64,000 nucleotides of DNA from Arion vulgaris. Lineage: Eukaryota > Mollusca > Gastropoda > Stylommatophora > Arionidae. Shown piece by piece: positions 14,773-25,710 of this stretch. Below the pieces are notes generated by a model, which saw only the letters and a list, made by a program, of their open reading frames with translations, was not told the DNA's origin and ran no database searches. Where the stretch lies: NCBI GenBank assembly GCA_020796225.1, contig CM036758.1, positions 26,955,897 through 27,019,896 of the forward strand, given 5' to 3'. Each line of letters opens with the position of its first letter. The first letter of the stretch is position 1. The translations under genes and the position numbers were made by a program.

Positions 14773-15119
14773 TATGGTGCATGGCCAGTAAAAATTATAT
14801 GGATACCAAAATTACATAAAAGTTATACATTAAAAATAAAAGAGCATAAAATGTATACATGATTGTAAATAATAATAAAAATAACATACGACCAGATACA
14901 GCATGCACGATCATTCTTTACTGTTTCCTATAGCTACTGCTAACATAGCTTGTGGAATTAATAAGGCACATAAGACATCTCATCACTATTGTAAGATAGG
15001 ATACACAGGACAATATGATACAATATAATAACAATTCAAGTTTATTTTTTAACCAAAACAAAATTTGTGTACGGTCTCCACTTGAAAATCTGTTTTAACG
15101 ATGTCCAGAAAATTGTCGT

Positions 15120-15320
15120 GTCTACATGCCCTATTGTCTTAACTGTGCAACCAGCACAAGGTTACCTACCGTCTCACTGTGGAATATCAAGAAAAGATAC
15201 AGCAGACCAACTAGCCAAGGAAGGTGTTGCAGAAGAGCAGCCGGATGTACCAGTTATCGATCATCAGAAGAGAAGGATGATTAAATCAATCATTAGGGAG
15301 GTGAACCTGAATAAAAAGCA
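15120..15320 (+). mobile_element. RNase H fragment of an I-like LINE
   Basis: LPSHCGISRKDTADQLAKEG is the last conserved block of a LINE RNase H (H and catalytic D). It is followed by a basic, Lys-rich stretch. Confidence 0.7.
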
Positions 15321-15434
15321 TCCAGAAACCAGATATGCTGGCCTATGGGTCTGTAGGAGTCTAACTGGCACAATAAACTCATGCCCTATGGTGCAAATCA
15401 CATACAAATCACAAAGAGGGGTTTAAAAACTTCC

Positions 15435-15785
15435 AGAGGCTTACGTGGATATACTGTCCTGGGCATGAAGATGTTTACGGTAATGAGAGAGCGAACAGGC
15501 TTGCATCAACAGCATCGATTGTTGGGGAGTTGAAGATGTATAAAGAGGGATGTTCTTCAGTCTCTTCGCGCCTGTCTGTTGGATGAGGACACTAAAATAG
15601 ATGTTGAATCGATCCAGCGTTTTAAGCAGTTTGGAGTTACCCATTGTACAAGTAGAATTGGATGCCTGAGGGGCAGTGGGGTGTCTTTAATCAGCGAGCC
15701 ACGGGAACCATCAGTATGCATACTCTTCGATATCTGTTGGGGAGATTGAGCACCTATGGGTCTGCCCGGAGTGCAATGACGTCAG
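15435..15785 (+). mobile_element. RNase H-end fragment of the LINE family seen at 59135
   Basis: RLTWIYCPGHEDVYGNERAN and the following bases match 59680-60300. It carries the uninterrupted CATCAGTATGCATACTC site into which SINE-A inserted in the other copy. Confidence 0.82.
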
Positions 15786-15949
15786 TTCAGTAAACAATAA
15801 CCAAAAAGTGGTTGATGTAGAATAAATAAAGCAGAATAAATCAATTAGAAAGTCACCAGTCATCAATACTAACACAAGATGATGAATACAAGATGTCATT
15901 CTGTGTCTGAGAACAGAACACAACAGTGCATCATCCGTATGTATACAAA

Positions 15950-16195
15950 ATTCAAGATTAGCAATTCAGCCATGTGTAAAGACATCCCAGACCACAAAGC
16001 ACATACTTCAAGACTGTCCCAAATATGATATACTGAGGCAAACTCACTAGTCCTGTGAAATAACACTAGAAATAAAACTGGACGGATCTCTGTGTAAGCT
16101 AGAAAAGACAGTGAAGTTTATATGAGACAATATGTCAAACAAACACCAGGATGTAGTTAAAGTTCATCCTTGCTCTCCCTGGTTGTAGTTGACAA
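15950..16195 (+). mobile_element. I-like LINE C-terminal fragment
   Basis: QTTKHILQDCPKYDILRQTH is the C-terminal zinc-knuckle-like segment of I/R1-type LINEs. It matches the minus copy at 54795-55210. Confidence 0.65.
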
Positions 16196-16205
16196 TAGCA
16201 TCGCC

Positions 16206-16460
16206 CTTCTTCTTCTAACACTCCATATTGACCACTTGTTAAACCACTCTTTGTGATTTGTATGTGATCTGAGCCTAGAGCCTACGTTATGCCATTTATG
16301 CACCTACAAGAAGGCCAGCACATCCGATTTCTGCGACACTTTTTATTTTTTAGAGTACCTTCCTAGACCCCTACCTCAGTCACTTCTTACGACATGCTTT
16401 GTAGGTCACAGTGCTACTATTCTTTGCTCCCCTCGTGAGCCCTGACAACACATGAGCGCC
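16206..16460 (-). mobile_element. SINE2 copy
   Basis: Nearly full length, from TTCTTCTTCTAACACTCCAT to the GTGAGCCCTGACAACACATG 5' end. It ends about 180 bases beyond the CXorf38-like exon. Confidence 0.85.
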
Positions 16461-16637
16461 CATACATTTGAGTGTGTGTGTCCTAAAATCTATCATGCTT
16501 TCTGCACCACAGCTGATACACTCTGTCTTGGAAAGATCGGGTTGATCATTTCATGAACAACTAAACAAATGCATTGACCATAATACATTTGAAAGCAGCA
16601 AATGTTCTAGAAGATGTGTAAAACATGCATAAATAAC

Positions 16638-17842
16638 TTACATAACGAGACAGCCATCATTTTCATCTTCTGGATTATTCAATAGAGAACGTAACTGGTT
16701 CATTACTTCTTCATTGTCTCCAAAAATTTCTTGTGACAACAACTCTAACATTACATAAATGGTAGCTTCCAGGTCATGGCTTCCCATTCGCATGCGAACA
16801 TTATTACGCTTTATACGTCCCCGGCACTGCCATGCTTTCTCACACAACGACCTCGGCACTTGTATTTCTGTACAGTTTTCTATGAAACTGAGGGAGAAAC
16901 GCAAGTCTTCATGAAATTCTGTTGACTTGTAATACAGTCTGTGAGCACGTGGGATGAAAACTCTGCCAACTTCATATGGATTTACTGGCCACTTTGACGA
17001 ATAGAGTCTTGACCAATTGATCCGTGGCTTGTACTGTTGGTCACATATAGCAACAATCTCTCTTCGCCATCTGCCTCGAGGAATAGTAAAAAATAATGAA
17101 AATGTTACAAATTTGTTATATCTTGATTCTGTAATTTAACAACAATGGAGCTATACAAAATAAATCAGAAGAAGACTAGCCATGGTAACCCAGAGGATAA
17201 TTAGCATGAAGAACTTATGGCATAAAATAAGAAAGGGAACAAGTATTGAGGATGTGCAGCTTTCCTGGGGTAACATGGATGTGAATCACTAACCTAATAT
17301 TATACAAGCAATAAAGAAGAAAAATATAATATTTTGAAACTTTAACAAGGAAAAATATAGGTATCCTACAAGACCTGAATGAAGAACATTAACTCCATTA
17401 TAAATAGCATGTCTTTGAAACTGAAATATTTTGGTCTCATCAAACATCGCAGTGGTTTACAGAAAACAATAAGAATGGCATGGTTCCTGATAAATGAGGA
17501 AGGGGAACGAGGAAAGATATAAATGATAAACATAATAATACTTGAAGTGGATATAAAAATTCATAAAAAATGTAATTGAACAAAGCCATTTCACCTGTCA
17601 CATGTTGTGCACCATGGTCTAACAATGCCATCGCCAGACCGACTGCAATTCAGTTGACATAGTTGAGAGGTGCCAATAGCCCTTTGCATATTTTTATGAA
17701 TCCGAGAGATCTCCTGATGAACATGAACAGCAAGAACTTTAGATGTTTCCCTGATAACTATATTGGCACACAACCAATTCCGCATATAAGGATTACTGGT
17801 TTCCATATTTATTGTATTTTGTCTGGACGTTAATTGCCCCAT
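16638..17842 (-). CDS. CXorf38-like (DUF4559) uncharacterised protein, two exons, 3' end probably incomplete
   Basis: On the minus strand, exon 1 runs 17842-17595 (ATG at 17842, donor AG|GTGAAA) and exon 2 begins at 17070 after a GCAG acceptor, restoring an Arg codon. The reading frame is continuous through both exons. Features resembling human CXorf38 (from memory) are an N-terminal NPYMRNWLCAN helix, a WCTTCDRWRREI motif, WSRLYSSKWPVNPYEVGRVF followed by IPR (CXorf38 has WPVDAWEVAKAFMPR), a basic R/NxVRM stretch, and a late DGC. If read to the TAA at 16640 the protein is 226 residues, shorter than the roughly 319 of CXorf38. The last codons overlap a perfect GTAAGT donor at 16641, so the stop is probably intronic and further exons lie to the left, though I could not find them. 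The function of this family is unknown to me. The match is by eye only. Confidence 0.74.
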
Positions 17843-18225
17843 GTTTAGAATTTTAAAATTTGTGTTTGCAATTATTTATCATCAGCTACAAATCCAATAC
17901 ATGATGATGAGAAAAGTCTGCTATAAATGTTACCAGCATCATACTGTGTATAAGCTCTGTACAGATAAAAACAACTTTAGGCTGATCCCTGCTTACTTTG
18001 AAACTATTCTCAAGATGACATCTGAAAATGTACAAAGAAGATTAATGACAGTAATTTGAGTCAGTGTGCTAATACACATCTTCTTTTCTTCAATGATCCA
18101 GCGGCATTTGAGCTCTTGCCCTTTGGCCCAATGCTGCTTAGTGGTATCTGCATGTGTTTGTAAGTTGTTTTTTTTTTCTGTATAATGTGTTCCATTTATC
18201 TTCCTGATCTCACCTAGTGCTTGGC
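17843..18225. other. No feature recognised upstream of the CXorf38-like start
   Basis: Possible promoter or 5' UTR of the minus-strand gene. No clear promoter motif was found. Confidence 0.35.
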
Positions 18226-18300
18226 ACCTGAAGAGGTGGTGGTGGTGAATGGTTTCATGATGATGTGCACACAGCTGACACTCAGGAGTATGCTAACACT
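18226..18300 (-). mobile_element. Inverted fragment of the neighbouring LINE
   Basis: The reverse complement of the HHHxxxC region at about 19310-19380 of the adjacent LINE, lying upstream in inverse orientation. It could be a 5' inversion or a separate fragment. Confidence 0.6.
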
Positions 18301-18341
18301 AATAACAGAAAACAAAGGTAATCAATATTACATGGAAGAAA

Positions 18342-18547
18342 TGCTACAAGGCATGGCGTAAGAGACGACTGAGGTAGGGGCCTAGGAAAACTACCCTAGT
18401 AAATAAAAAGCATAGCAGAAATCGGATGTGCTAGCCTACTTGTCGGTGCATAACTGGCAAAACATACAATCGCTCTTAGGCTCAGATCAGATACAAATCA
18501 CAAAGAGTGGTTCACAAGTGGTCGATATGGAGCGTTCAAGAAGAAGA
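18342..18547 (+). mobile_element. SINE2, 5'-truncated copy
   Basis: A perfect 12-bp TSD, ACATGGAAGAAA, lies at 18330-18341 and 18548-18559. It ends with GATATGGAGCGTTCAAGAAG and defines the SINE2 3' end. Confidence 0.9.
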
Positions 18548-18554
18548 ACATGGA

Positions 18555-19540
18555 AGAAAGTATTATCGACAGTCTTAACTAAAAATGAAGCCTTATGATA
18601 GCATCTCAAAGAACCATTGATGCCTATCCCCAAGAATGGGTACATGTCTATACTGATGGATCTGCATTTAAAGCCACCATCAAAGCAGGTTACGGAGCAT
18701 ATATACAATACCCAGACAGATCATCTGAAGAGCTGTTTGGTGCATGCTGGGAGATATGCTCCAATTATGAGGCTGAAATTCATGTGATAGAATCAGCTTT
18801 GTACCATCTGAAGACTGTTTTCGATGCCTTTCCATCAAAGGCACAAAACATAATTATTTTCACAGATTCAATGTCTGCCCTTCAAGCTCTAGAAGATGGT
18901 GGACATTGTAAATCTGAACTATCCCATATAGCCATAGATATTGACAGACTTATTACATCACATGACATCAAAATAACCATGCAGTGGATCCCTGGACATT
19001 CAAACACACCTGGAAATGACAAAGCAGATAGGCTAGCCAAGAAAGGGTCAACACAGGAACAACCAATCACAGCAACAACTCTCCATACAGCAAAGCAAAT
19101 CCTAATGACAACAAATAAAGAAATTTGGCTGAACAGATGAGCCATGGGAAACACAGGAAGAGAGGTGTACAGCCATATGGCCAGCCCTAACCTTAATGAC
19201 AACATCAACCACCTTACAAGAAGAGATCAGAGCACCATTTTTAGACTCAGAACCCAACACATAACACTTAATAATCACTTGAACAGGATTCAACCACAAC
19301 ACACTCCAGAGTGCCAACTGTGTGCACATCATCATGAAACCGTTCACCACCACCTTTTCAAGTGTCAAGCACTAGATGACATCAGAAAGACCCTCCTTCC
19401 TCCAAGGTCCAAGGCCAGATAAATGGAACACATTATACGGAACAAAAGAACAACTTACAAACACATGCAGATACCACTACATAGCATTGGGCGAAGGGCA
19501 AAAGCTCAAGTGCTGCTGGATCATTGAAGAAGAAGAACTA
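18555..19540 (+). mobile_element. I-like LINE with RNase H and C-terminal Cys/His knuckle
   Basis: The RNase H domain keeps its motifs: VYTDGSAF, the EAEIHVIESAL block, FTDSMSALQAL and QWIPGHSNTPGNDKADRLAK. A stop at 19138 interrupts it, then the frame resumes with FRLRTQHITLNNHLNRI and CQLCAHHHETVHHHLFKC. The 3' end is a GAA repeat near 19535. RNase H LINEs of the I group are common in molluscs, but the exact clade is not determined. Confidence 0.85.
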
Positions 19541-19739
19541 AAAATGAGTTTGATGTCTTTAAATCATTAAAAATAAAACATATTACTTTGAATCTAGCAA
19601 CACCCCCAATAGACACACAAATATATGTCTCTAAAAACAGATTGTGTCTTATTTTTAAGCTGAATTCCTGCTTCAAGTTCCCCATTATGATACTCTACAA
19701 AAGTAGAGTTATTGTGTATCATTTTAATCCATCAAATGC

Positions 19740-19928
19740 AAACTCCGGTGTACATCCTTCAGACCTGTCCACTATACCTACACTAGTGAAAGGAAACATG
19801 GTCTCATGAACAAAGTACATAGAGCAAGCTTTGGGGAATGCTCAAATTATTTCAACTGATGTACCACTTTATAAAGGCAACCCAACTCATAGACTGGACA
19901 TATGAAATTGATCGCAAAGAAGAAGAAG
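19740..19928 (+). mobile_element. 3' end of RNase H LINE E
   Basis: Matches 63250-63435 (ATGGTCTCATGAACAAAGT... CTTTATAAAGGCAACCCA) and ends GATCGCAAAGAAGAAGAAG, the same tail as SINE1. Confidence 0.75.
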
Positions 19929-20305
19929 ATCCATTATTGCTGGGTCAAGGATGCATTGTATAAGGTGTCAATTCAGTGTTAGTACTTCAGCTCTGACAAA
20001 CAATCCAACACAATCTCCTCATGGTAGTCCTGGAATCAGGCTGCATTGTCGTAGTCTGGCAAAGTCAGTAATGAGCGAGAAGGATGGTATTACTGAGAAA
20101 TGATCTAACTTCAGAGCAAATGCAAACAGTTAAGTCTAGTAACCTAACTGTTTGCACCAAATCCAGCATATGTTTGTGGAAACATCAAAGTAGCATGCTC
20201 ATAATGGGTGCCAGGATGGCCCTTCAGCATGGCTATTAATAGCAATTCCCACCAGTGGTCATATCTGTGCCTCGACATGAAAAAAATATGCCAATGCTAA
20301 AAGTG
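19929..20305. other. No feature recognised
   Basis: Intergenic sequence with no support for a gene or repeat. Confidence 0.4.
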
Positions 20306-20309
20306 AAGT

Positions 20310-20440
20310 TTGTTCCAAATGTCAACCATTTGTTTAACAATGCTTTGTGGTTTGTGTGTGATTTACCTTTGAATCAAAGTACATTGTGCAACAGTTAGGT
20401 GCCAACAGGCCGGTACATCTGATTTCTGTAAGCATGATAT
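20310..20440 (-). mobile_element. Divergent SINE2-like fragment
   Basis: Shares the TTTGTGTGTGATTTACC... GGTGCCAACAGGCCGGTACA ... GATTTCTG order with SINE2 but is strongly diverged. Confidence 0.5.
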
Positions 20441-20528
20441 TCAGGTTCAACTCCATAACTCATGCCAGTCTCCTCACTGTCTGCTATACGCACATGTTTA
20501 AATTGTGTTTGCTCTAGATAACAATCTT

Positions 20529-20825
20529 TCTCTCTCTCGCGATCGTTCTTAGGCTGTTTTTATTATTCTATTGTGATATATAAGCTGCCAAACATCAAGA
20601 ACGGATGTACGTGCACAACCTTCAGTACCTATTGGAGCTCAGGTGCTTATCCTTCGGCGGTGTGTTCGATTTCAACCAGCGTTTACTGGGTTCGCTCTCC
20701 GTTAGCCTTTTGCTGTCCCCAGCCAAAACCCACAAGGCCAAGGCAGCAGGTTGCTATTTTCTTTCAGGGTAGCAACCCGTAGACGACCTGCCCTCCAGGG
20801 CTGACGAACGTCATCTGCCCAGCAA
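20529..20825 (-). mobile_element. SINE3 copy
   Basis: Runs from the CTCTCTCGCGATCGTTCTTA tail through GGTGTTCGATTTCAACCAGC and the GCTGTCCCCAGCC region to the GGCTGACGAACGTCATCTG 5' part. It matches copies at 28085, 36508 and 45247. Confidence 0.8.
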
Positions 20826-21640
20826 TAATCTTTCAATAACTCCAATGTAACTTTTGGATGTTCTGAGCCAAAGAGCATGAGCATGGTGTGTTATTGTTAT
20901 GATGCAATGAGACGGTTCTGGATAAGGAACTTGCTAAATCATTTTGGGCCACATCGCTTTTGTTGTCCTAACTTTTGTAGCTTAGAAGTTAGTAGCTAAC
21001 TTCTTCCAGCAGTTTTAATTAGTTACTTATTGAAGTTGACTTAAGAATATATATATATATTTATACGATCTATTTAATATAAATATTTACTTGGGACCAG
21101 TTATAATTTAATTACACAAATTATAGTATACACAAAAATACCAAAACCAAGCCAACTGTTCTACATCTAGCTACGTCTGTTTTTTCAAACATGTTTTTAA
21201 ACTTATGAACAGAAGAGCTAAAAGACAGAAAATTATCAAAACGGTTTCCGTTCGTAAATAATCCACAACTCAAAATATCATCCTCCTCTTGTGCGGAGAT
21301 TTGTTGCAATTAACTTTCATTCAATTCCATTCCTTACCTTGATGAAACAGGCTGCTGTCTATTCTCCCCACTTGATTTTTCCTCCGTCCCTAATTATAGC
21401 TGTGTTTTTCCGTTGTTCTCATTCTCAAACTGTCCCCTCTCTTGATATGGTCTTCAACAATGTCTCATGTTTTTAAAATGACAAAAAATACAGTATTTGT
21501 CTTTAACTTGTATTTATTTGAATCATTTTCTGTCACCCCTATTTGCTTCAGCACTTACTTGTTCGTTCTTTTTTACTTTATGATATTATCCTTGTGTATA
21601 CCTCTTTTGTCAACGGATGTCTTCGGCGTATTCTCAGGCT
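20826..21640. other. AT-rich intergenic DNA
   Basis: No exon or repeat was recognised apart from a short ATATAT run near 21048. Confidence 0.4.
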
Positions 21641-21644
21641 GAGA

Positions 21645-21965
21645 TAGTGTGGTAAAACAGAGAAGTGCAAACACAGATCTGTGGATAAGAACAGGACAAG
21701 AACCCATGATGACCCAGGTTACGAGGAGAAAATGGAGGTGGGTTTGTCATACACTACGGAAGATACAGTCGAGTGTCACTAGACAAGCACTTGAATATAA
21801 CCCACAGGGAAAAGGGGTCGTCCTCAGCAGATCTGGAGACGAAGTCTTCTTGAAGAAGTGAAGAGTGTTCGTCTATCCTGTGAGGACATTCAGAAAACAG
21901 CCAGAGACCGAGAAAAGTGGCGAACAATTGTTGAGGCCCTACGAGAAGCGGAGAGGGGTACGTCA
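21645..21965 (+). mobile_element. LINE G C-terminal fragment
   Basis: RRKWRWVCHTLRK, SSVTRQALEYNPQGK and, after a frameshift, DREKWRTIVEALR form the usual C-terminus of this LINE type, related to LINE A. Confidence 0.8.
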
Positions 21966-22164
21966 AGTCATTTGTATACCCACAACTCGAAAACCTCGAT
22001 TATGTTTTCCAGCGGTTTGTTATTTAACCAAGTTTTCGACAAAATAACAATGCTGAGTTTATGTAACACTTCATGATTTTCAGTTTCTGGACATTTGTTA
22101 TTTTCTTTGATGCTAATGTTTTCTATACGTTAACAAATATATATGTTTCTATTTCTATGCTTGT

Positions 22165-22610
22165 TTCAGAGCGAGTTATTCAGTGCTACATAGAATCAAT
22201 ACTGGCATACGGCTGTGAGTCATGGACAATGAACACACAGATTGAAAAATCTATGAGGGCCACAGCGATGTGGTATTACATAAGAATGATGCGAATCCCA
22301 TGAACTGCTAAAATGACTAATGTTGAGGTGTTGAATGAGATCAAGACACAGAGAAAACGTATCATCAATCTAAGGAAGAAGCAGTCATCATTTTTCGGGC
22401 ATGTGATGAGGAGGAGGTTTAGAACACATTGTGACAACCGATAAAAATAGAGGGTAGACGAGACAGAGGACGACAGAGAGAGAGATACAAAAATTTGGTT
22501 AGCCTGACTTCATGGCACGGTAGAGCGTCAACATCTGAGTGATAACAAACACCAAAGACAGAGATTTGTGGAGATACATGATCGCCTACGTCTCTCCTGT
22601 GTGGTGTGCG
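22165..22610 (+). mobile_element. LINE H C-terminal fragment
   Basis: VIQCYIESILAYGCESWTMN, MWYYIRMMRIP, FFGHVMRRR and, after shifts, DRDLWRYMIAYV match a common LINE C-terminus. Related fragments lie at 8640 and 34360. Confidence 0.8.
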
Positions 22611-22648
22611 GGCCCGCAATGGGAACAAAGAATAGTACCACTGTGACC

Positions 22649-22703
22649 TTCTTCGAACGCTCCATATCGACCCTTTATTAACCATTTTGTATGATTTGTA
22701 GAA
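22649..22703 (-). mobile_element. SINE2 tail fragment
   Basis: CTTCGAACGCTCCATATCGA matches the SINE2 3' end. It is only about 55 bases long. Confidence 0.5.
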
Positions 22704-24412
22704 ACACGTAATAACAAAGTACTGTAGTTTTACAAATTACATATACAATGACAATATACAGCAACGTTTCGACCAAAAAGGCCTTTATCAAGCAAACGAT
22801 ACAACAAAAGTAACGAATATCACAGAACACAACATATAGACTGACATAGATATTACGCCCGAGTAGTTACCGGGGGCCCAAATTTGGGGTGTAAAGAATA
22901 GAACCACTGTTACCTGCCATGCATGTCGTAAGAGGCGACTAAGGAGGTTTGGCTGAAGTCAGATGCATGTGTCCTAAACGTGTAGAAGTCTATGCATTTA
23001 AGGGCCTACCAAACCAATGTGCAACGTATACACGTTCTTGGCAAAGATCAAACATATCACAAAGAGTGATTAAAATTGGTCGTAAAGAACGAACGCAAAG
23101 AAGAAGAAGACATAGATATTACAACAGTAAAAAAATGAATGAAAATATGTGACTAAAAACGAAATAAATACAGAAAAATTAGAAGTGGAAAAAGAAGAGA
23201 AACAATAAAACATCAAGTAAATATATGACTCATATACATTTATCATCTACACATATAAAATATAAAGAATGAGAAGAGAAAGTACTAAGAAGCATAGAAA
23301 TGTAGAGCGTTGAGTCCATGAAGTCGCAAAGTACCATATAAAGAAATAAAGCGATTCTCCAGAACAAATCGACTGCGATCATGAGAGGAACATGATCAGA
23401 TGGCAGTGACTTGGACGTCACGAGCACCCAAATGTTCAGTACCATTGAAATGAGTGGCTACATGGGTCACAGAGCATTGGCGTATATTGCGTAAGTGTTG
23501 ACCGAAACGGTCACTGAGCATTTTGCCTGTTTCGCCGATATATGCCTTAGCACACCGCTTGCAAGTGATAATAACAAACGTGGCTATAGGAAAAGATACA
23601 GTACGAGTCTGTATCACATAAGCACACGTATTGCAACGCCGACGACCACACAGGACAGTGCCAAAATGACTCCGGATATTGGACTTAAGGCGATTGTGGA
23701 CCAACTTATCCTTAAGACTTCTGTCCCGTCTGTAAGTCACCAAAGAATAGTTGGGGAAGGCTGAACGGGTCTCAGGATCTGACTTAAAGATAGATAGATA
23801 GATGACGGAATAAAACATTTTCACCAGTGAACTATGGGGTGGAAAGTTAAGATAAGTTTTACCCTGTCAGAGTTAGCAGTCCTATGCTGGTTGGTAAGGG
23901 TCTGCTGGCGAGTAATTTTCTGAACTCGATTCATAGCAGATACAAGCACCTTCTCCGGGTATAGGCGCCTGCGGAAGAAATCAAGGATCTCTCGAACTCT
24001 ATCAAGAAAATCCTCGTCCCCGCTACAAAGGCGACGAAGGCGCAAGAGCTGTGAGAATGGCAAAGAATCACGGAAAGCCTAGGGATGGGAAGAAGTATAA
24101 AGGAGAAAACTATGTGCATCAGTAGGCGTATAATATACTGATGTAGTGATAGTGGATAGGTATATGGTGATACACTGTAGTAATGTCAAGAAAGTTGACA
24201 CTAGAAGTGGAGATGTGAGAGGTAAAACGAATAGCCGGGTTGAAAACATTAATGAAATTGATGAAGCGTGACAAATCGGCTTCAGGCATATCAGTAATGC
24301 CAATACAGTCATCAATGTATCTGTGATAAACAGACGGATGAGGGCCATCATATGTAGTCCATACTAGGCGTTCAAGATAACCCATGAAAAGACAAGAATA
24401 ACTAGGTCCCAT
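22704..24412 (-). mobile_element. Penelope-like element, RT remnant plus GIY-YIG endonuclease
   Basis: On the minus strand, 24412 downwards encodes MGPSYSCLFMGYLE, HRYIDDCIGI (the RT catalytic box) and STSSVNFLDIT. After frameshifts come FLRLRRLCSGDEDF, FFRRRLYPEKVL, the SLKDKLVHNRL linker, a CGRRRCNTC knuckle and a GIY-YIG-type endonuclease (RCAKAYIGETGKMLSDRFGQ, then H...ATHFNGTEH). RT plus GIY-YIG in this order is diagnostic of Penelope-like elements. The 3' UTR includes AACGTTTCGACC. SINE1 is inserted at 22857-23108, and SINE2 truncates the element at 24413. It is inactive because of frameshifts. Confidence 0.9.
22857..23108 (+). mobile_element. SINE1 copy inside the Penelope-like element
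   Basis: A perfect 14-bp TSD, GACATAGATATTAC, lies at 22843-22856 and 23109-23122. This copy fixes the SINE1 ends: it begins GCCCGAGTAGTTACC and ends in CGCAAAGAAGAAG. Confidence 0.95.
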
Positions 24413-25710
24413 TTGTATGTGATCTGAGCCTAATAAGAGCGATTGTACGGTGTGCCAGTTATGCGCATACAAGTAGGCCAGCACATCCTTCTTCTTCTTC
24501 GCTTCCGTTCTTTGCGACCAATTTAACCATTTTTATTGTGAAATATAATTGATCTTTGACAAGAACGACTAACGTTAAACCCCGGTCCTTAGGTCATCTA
24601 CTTGTGTATGGTACCATACACGTGTAGGACTTTTGGCTTTATCCTACGGAAAATGTTTTGAGTCTGTCTCGCTGACAGTAAGTCCCCCACACTTTCCCTT
24701 CCTTCGTGTATTCATTGCTCTTTAACGATCATTTTCGCCGTTTATGATCTACTCCTGAGTATGTCTACACTGTTCACCTTTTCTGACTATATGATGTCGT
24801 TCCGGATAAAGAACATTTCTCATTCATTTCTGGCACATAGGCTTGTCACGCGAACGATCAATTTTCCTCTTTTCAATTGGCCATTATTTGATCTGAGCCA
24901 CAGTGTTTGGATGTCATCTTACAAGAGTAAGACGATCGCATCTGAAAAGTGTTGGCCTTCGCCAATGTTTGGATTTGTACGACCAGTCAAACCTTTACAT
25001 TATCGGCCGTGCTTTTCTAGCCATGGTGAGGTTATTCGAATTGGGAGCGTTCTCAGCCGTTCCAAGACGAGTGTCGGCACTTAGCAATCTCTACTTTTTC
25101 CTGGCCCCGGAAACACTGAACTGGGGCTGCACACAAATAGCCCATTGGGTTGTTTCATTAGGCGCTAGAAGCGCAACTAAATTTGCGCTCGCCAACATCA
25201 CCCACCATAGTGCTTCCAGTGAGGGTAGTTTCGTCAGGCACAAGAACGCAACTTTAGGATCTGCGCTCGGTCGACTTACCCAATAAATGTATCTGCGCTT
25301 GGCCTCATATGTGGAGTATACTGCAATCGCCACGATACATTGAATCGTTCTCATGGATTCTTACCGAATGTGGCAATTATAGGCGGCCATGGACTCCGGA
25401 GGAGTGAGTATATCCTTCCCTGTATGCAATTTTTCCTAGACATCGGCCAGGAGATGCGTGCATTTATAGGATTTTGTACCTGTATACCGTGACTGTGCTT
25501 GACGACAGATCCAGCTCACTGACCCTAGCATAACGTCCCTCTGACAGCACCTTTGACCCCCGGCACAACCGATTTCTGCGATGTTTTTTATTCACCAGGG
25601 TAGCTTCCCTAGGTCCTACATCACTCGCCTCTTACGACATGCATTGTAGGTCGCAGTGGTACTACTCTTTACTTCCCTTGTGAGCACCGGTACCACACGG
25701 ACGCTTCTAT
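24413..25710 (-). mobile_element. SINE2 copy split by a larger SINE4-ended unit
   Basis: 24413-24486 is the SINE2 3' half and 25560-25710 continues it (CCGATTTCTGCGATG to GTGAGCACCGGTACCACACG). The interruption 24487-25559 starts with a SINE4-type tail. Imperfect flanks, GCACATCC and GCACAACC, may be its TSD. Confidence 0.65.
24487..25559 (-). mobile_element. About 1.07-kb non-coding unit with a SINE4-like 3' end
   Basis: It begins with CTTCTTCTTCGCTTCCGTTC (SINE4 tail, minus). It has no motif-bearing frame and near its end carries GCACCTTTGACCCC, which also occurs near 46455 in the SINE3-ended composite. The GCGCAAC...TTTGCGCTC phrase recurs at about 25165 and 25245. Confidence 0.45.

Larger units (their letters stand above)
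13240..14900. repeat. AT-rich degenerate repeat zone (ATTAAAATTACATAAAA-like)
   Basis: The phrase ACATTAAAATTACATAAAA recurs imperfectly at about 13310, 13340, 13380, 13725, 14320-14410 and 14800. The zone is interrupted by SINE-B, SINE1 and LINE A. At 14315-14410 a 29-bp unit is repeated three times nearly perfectly. Confidence 0.6.
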
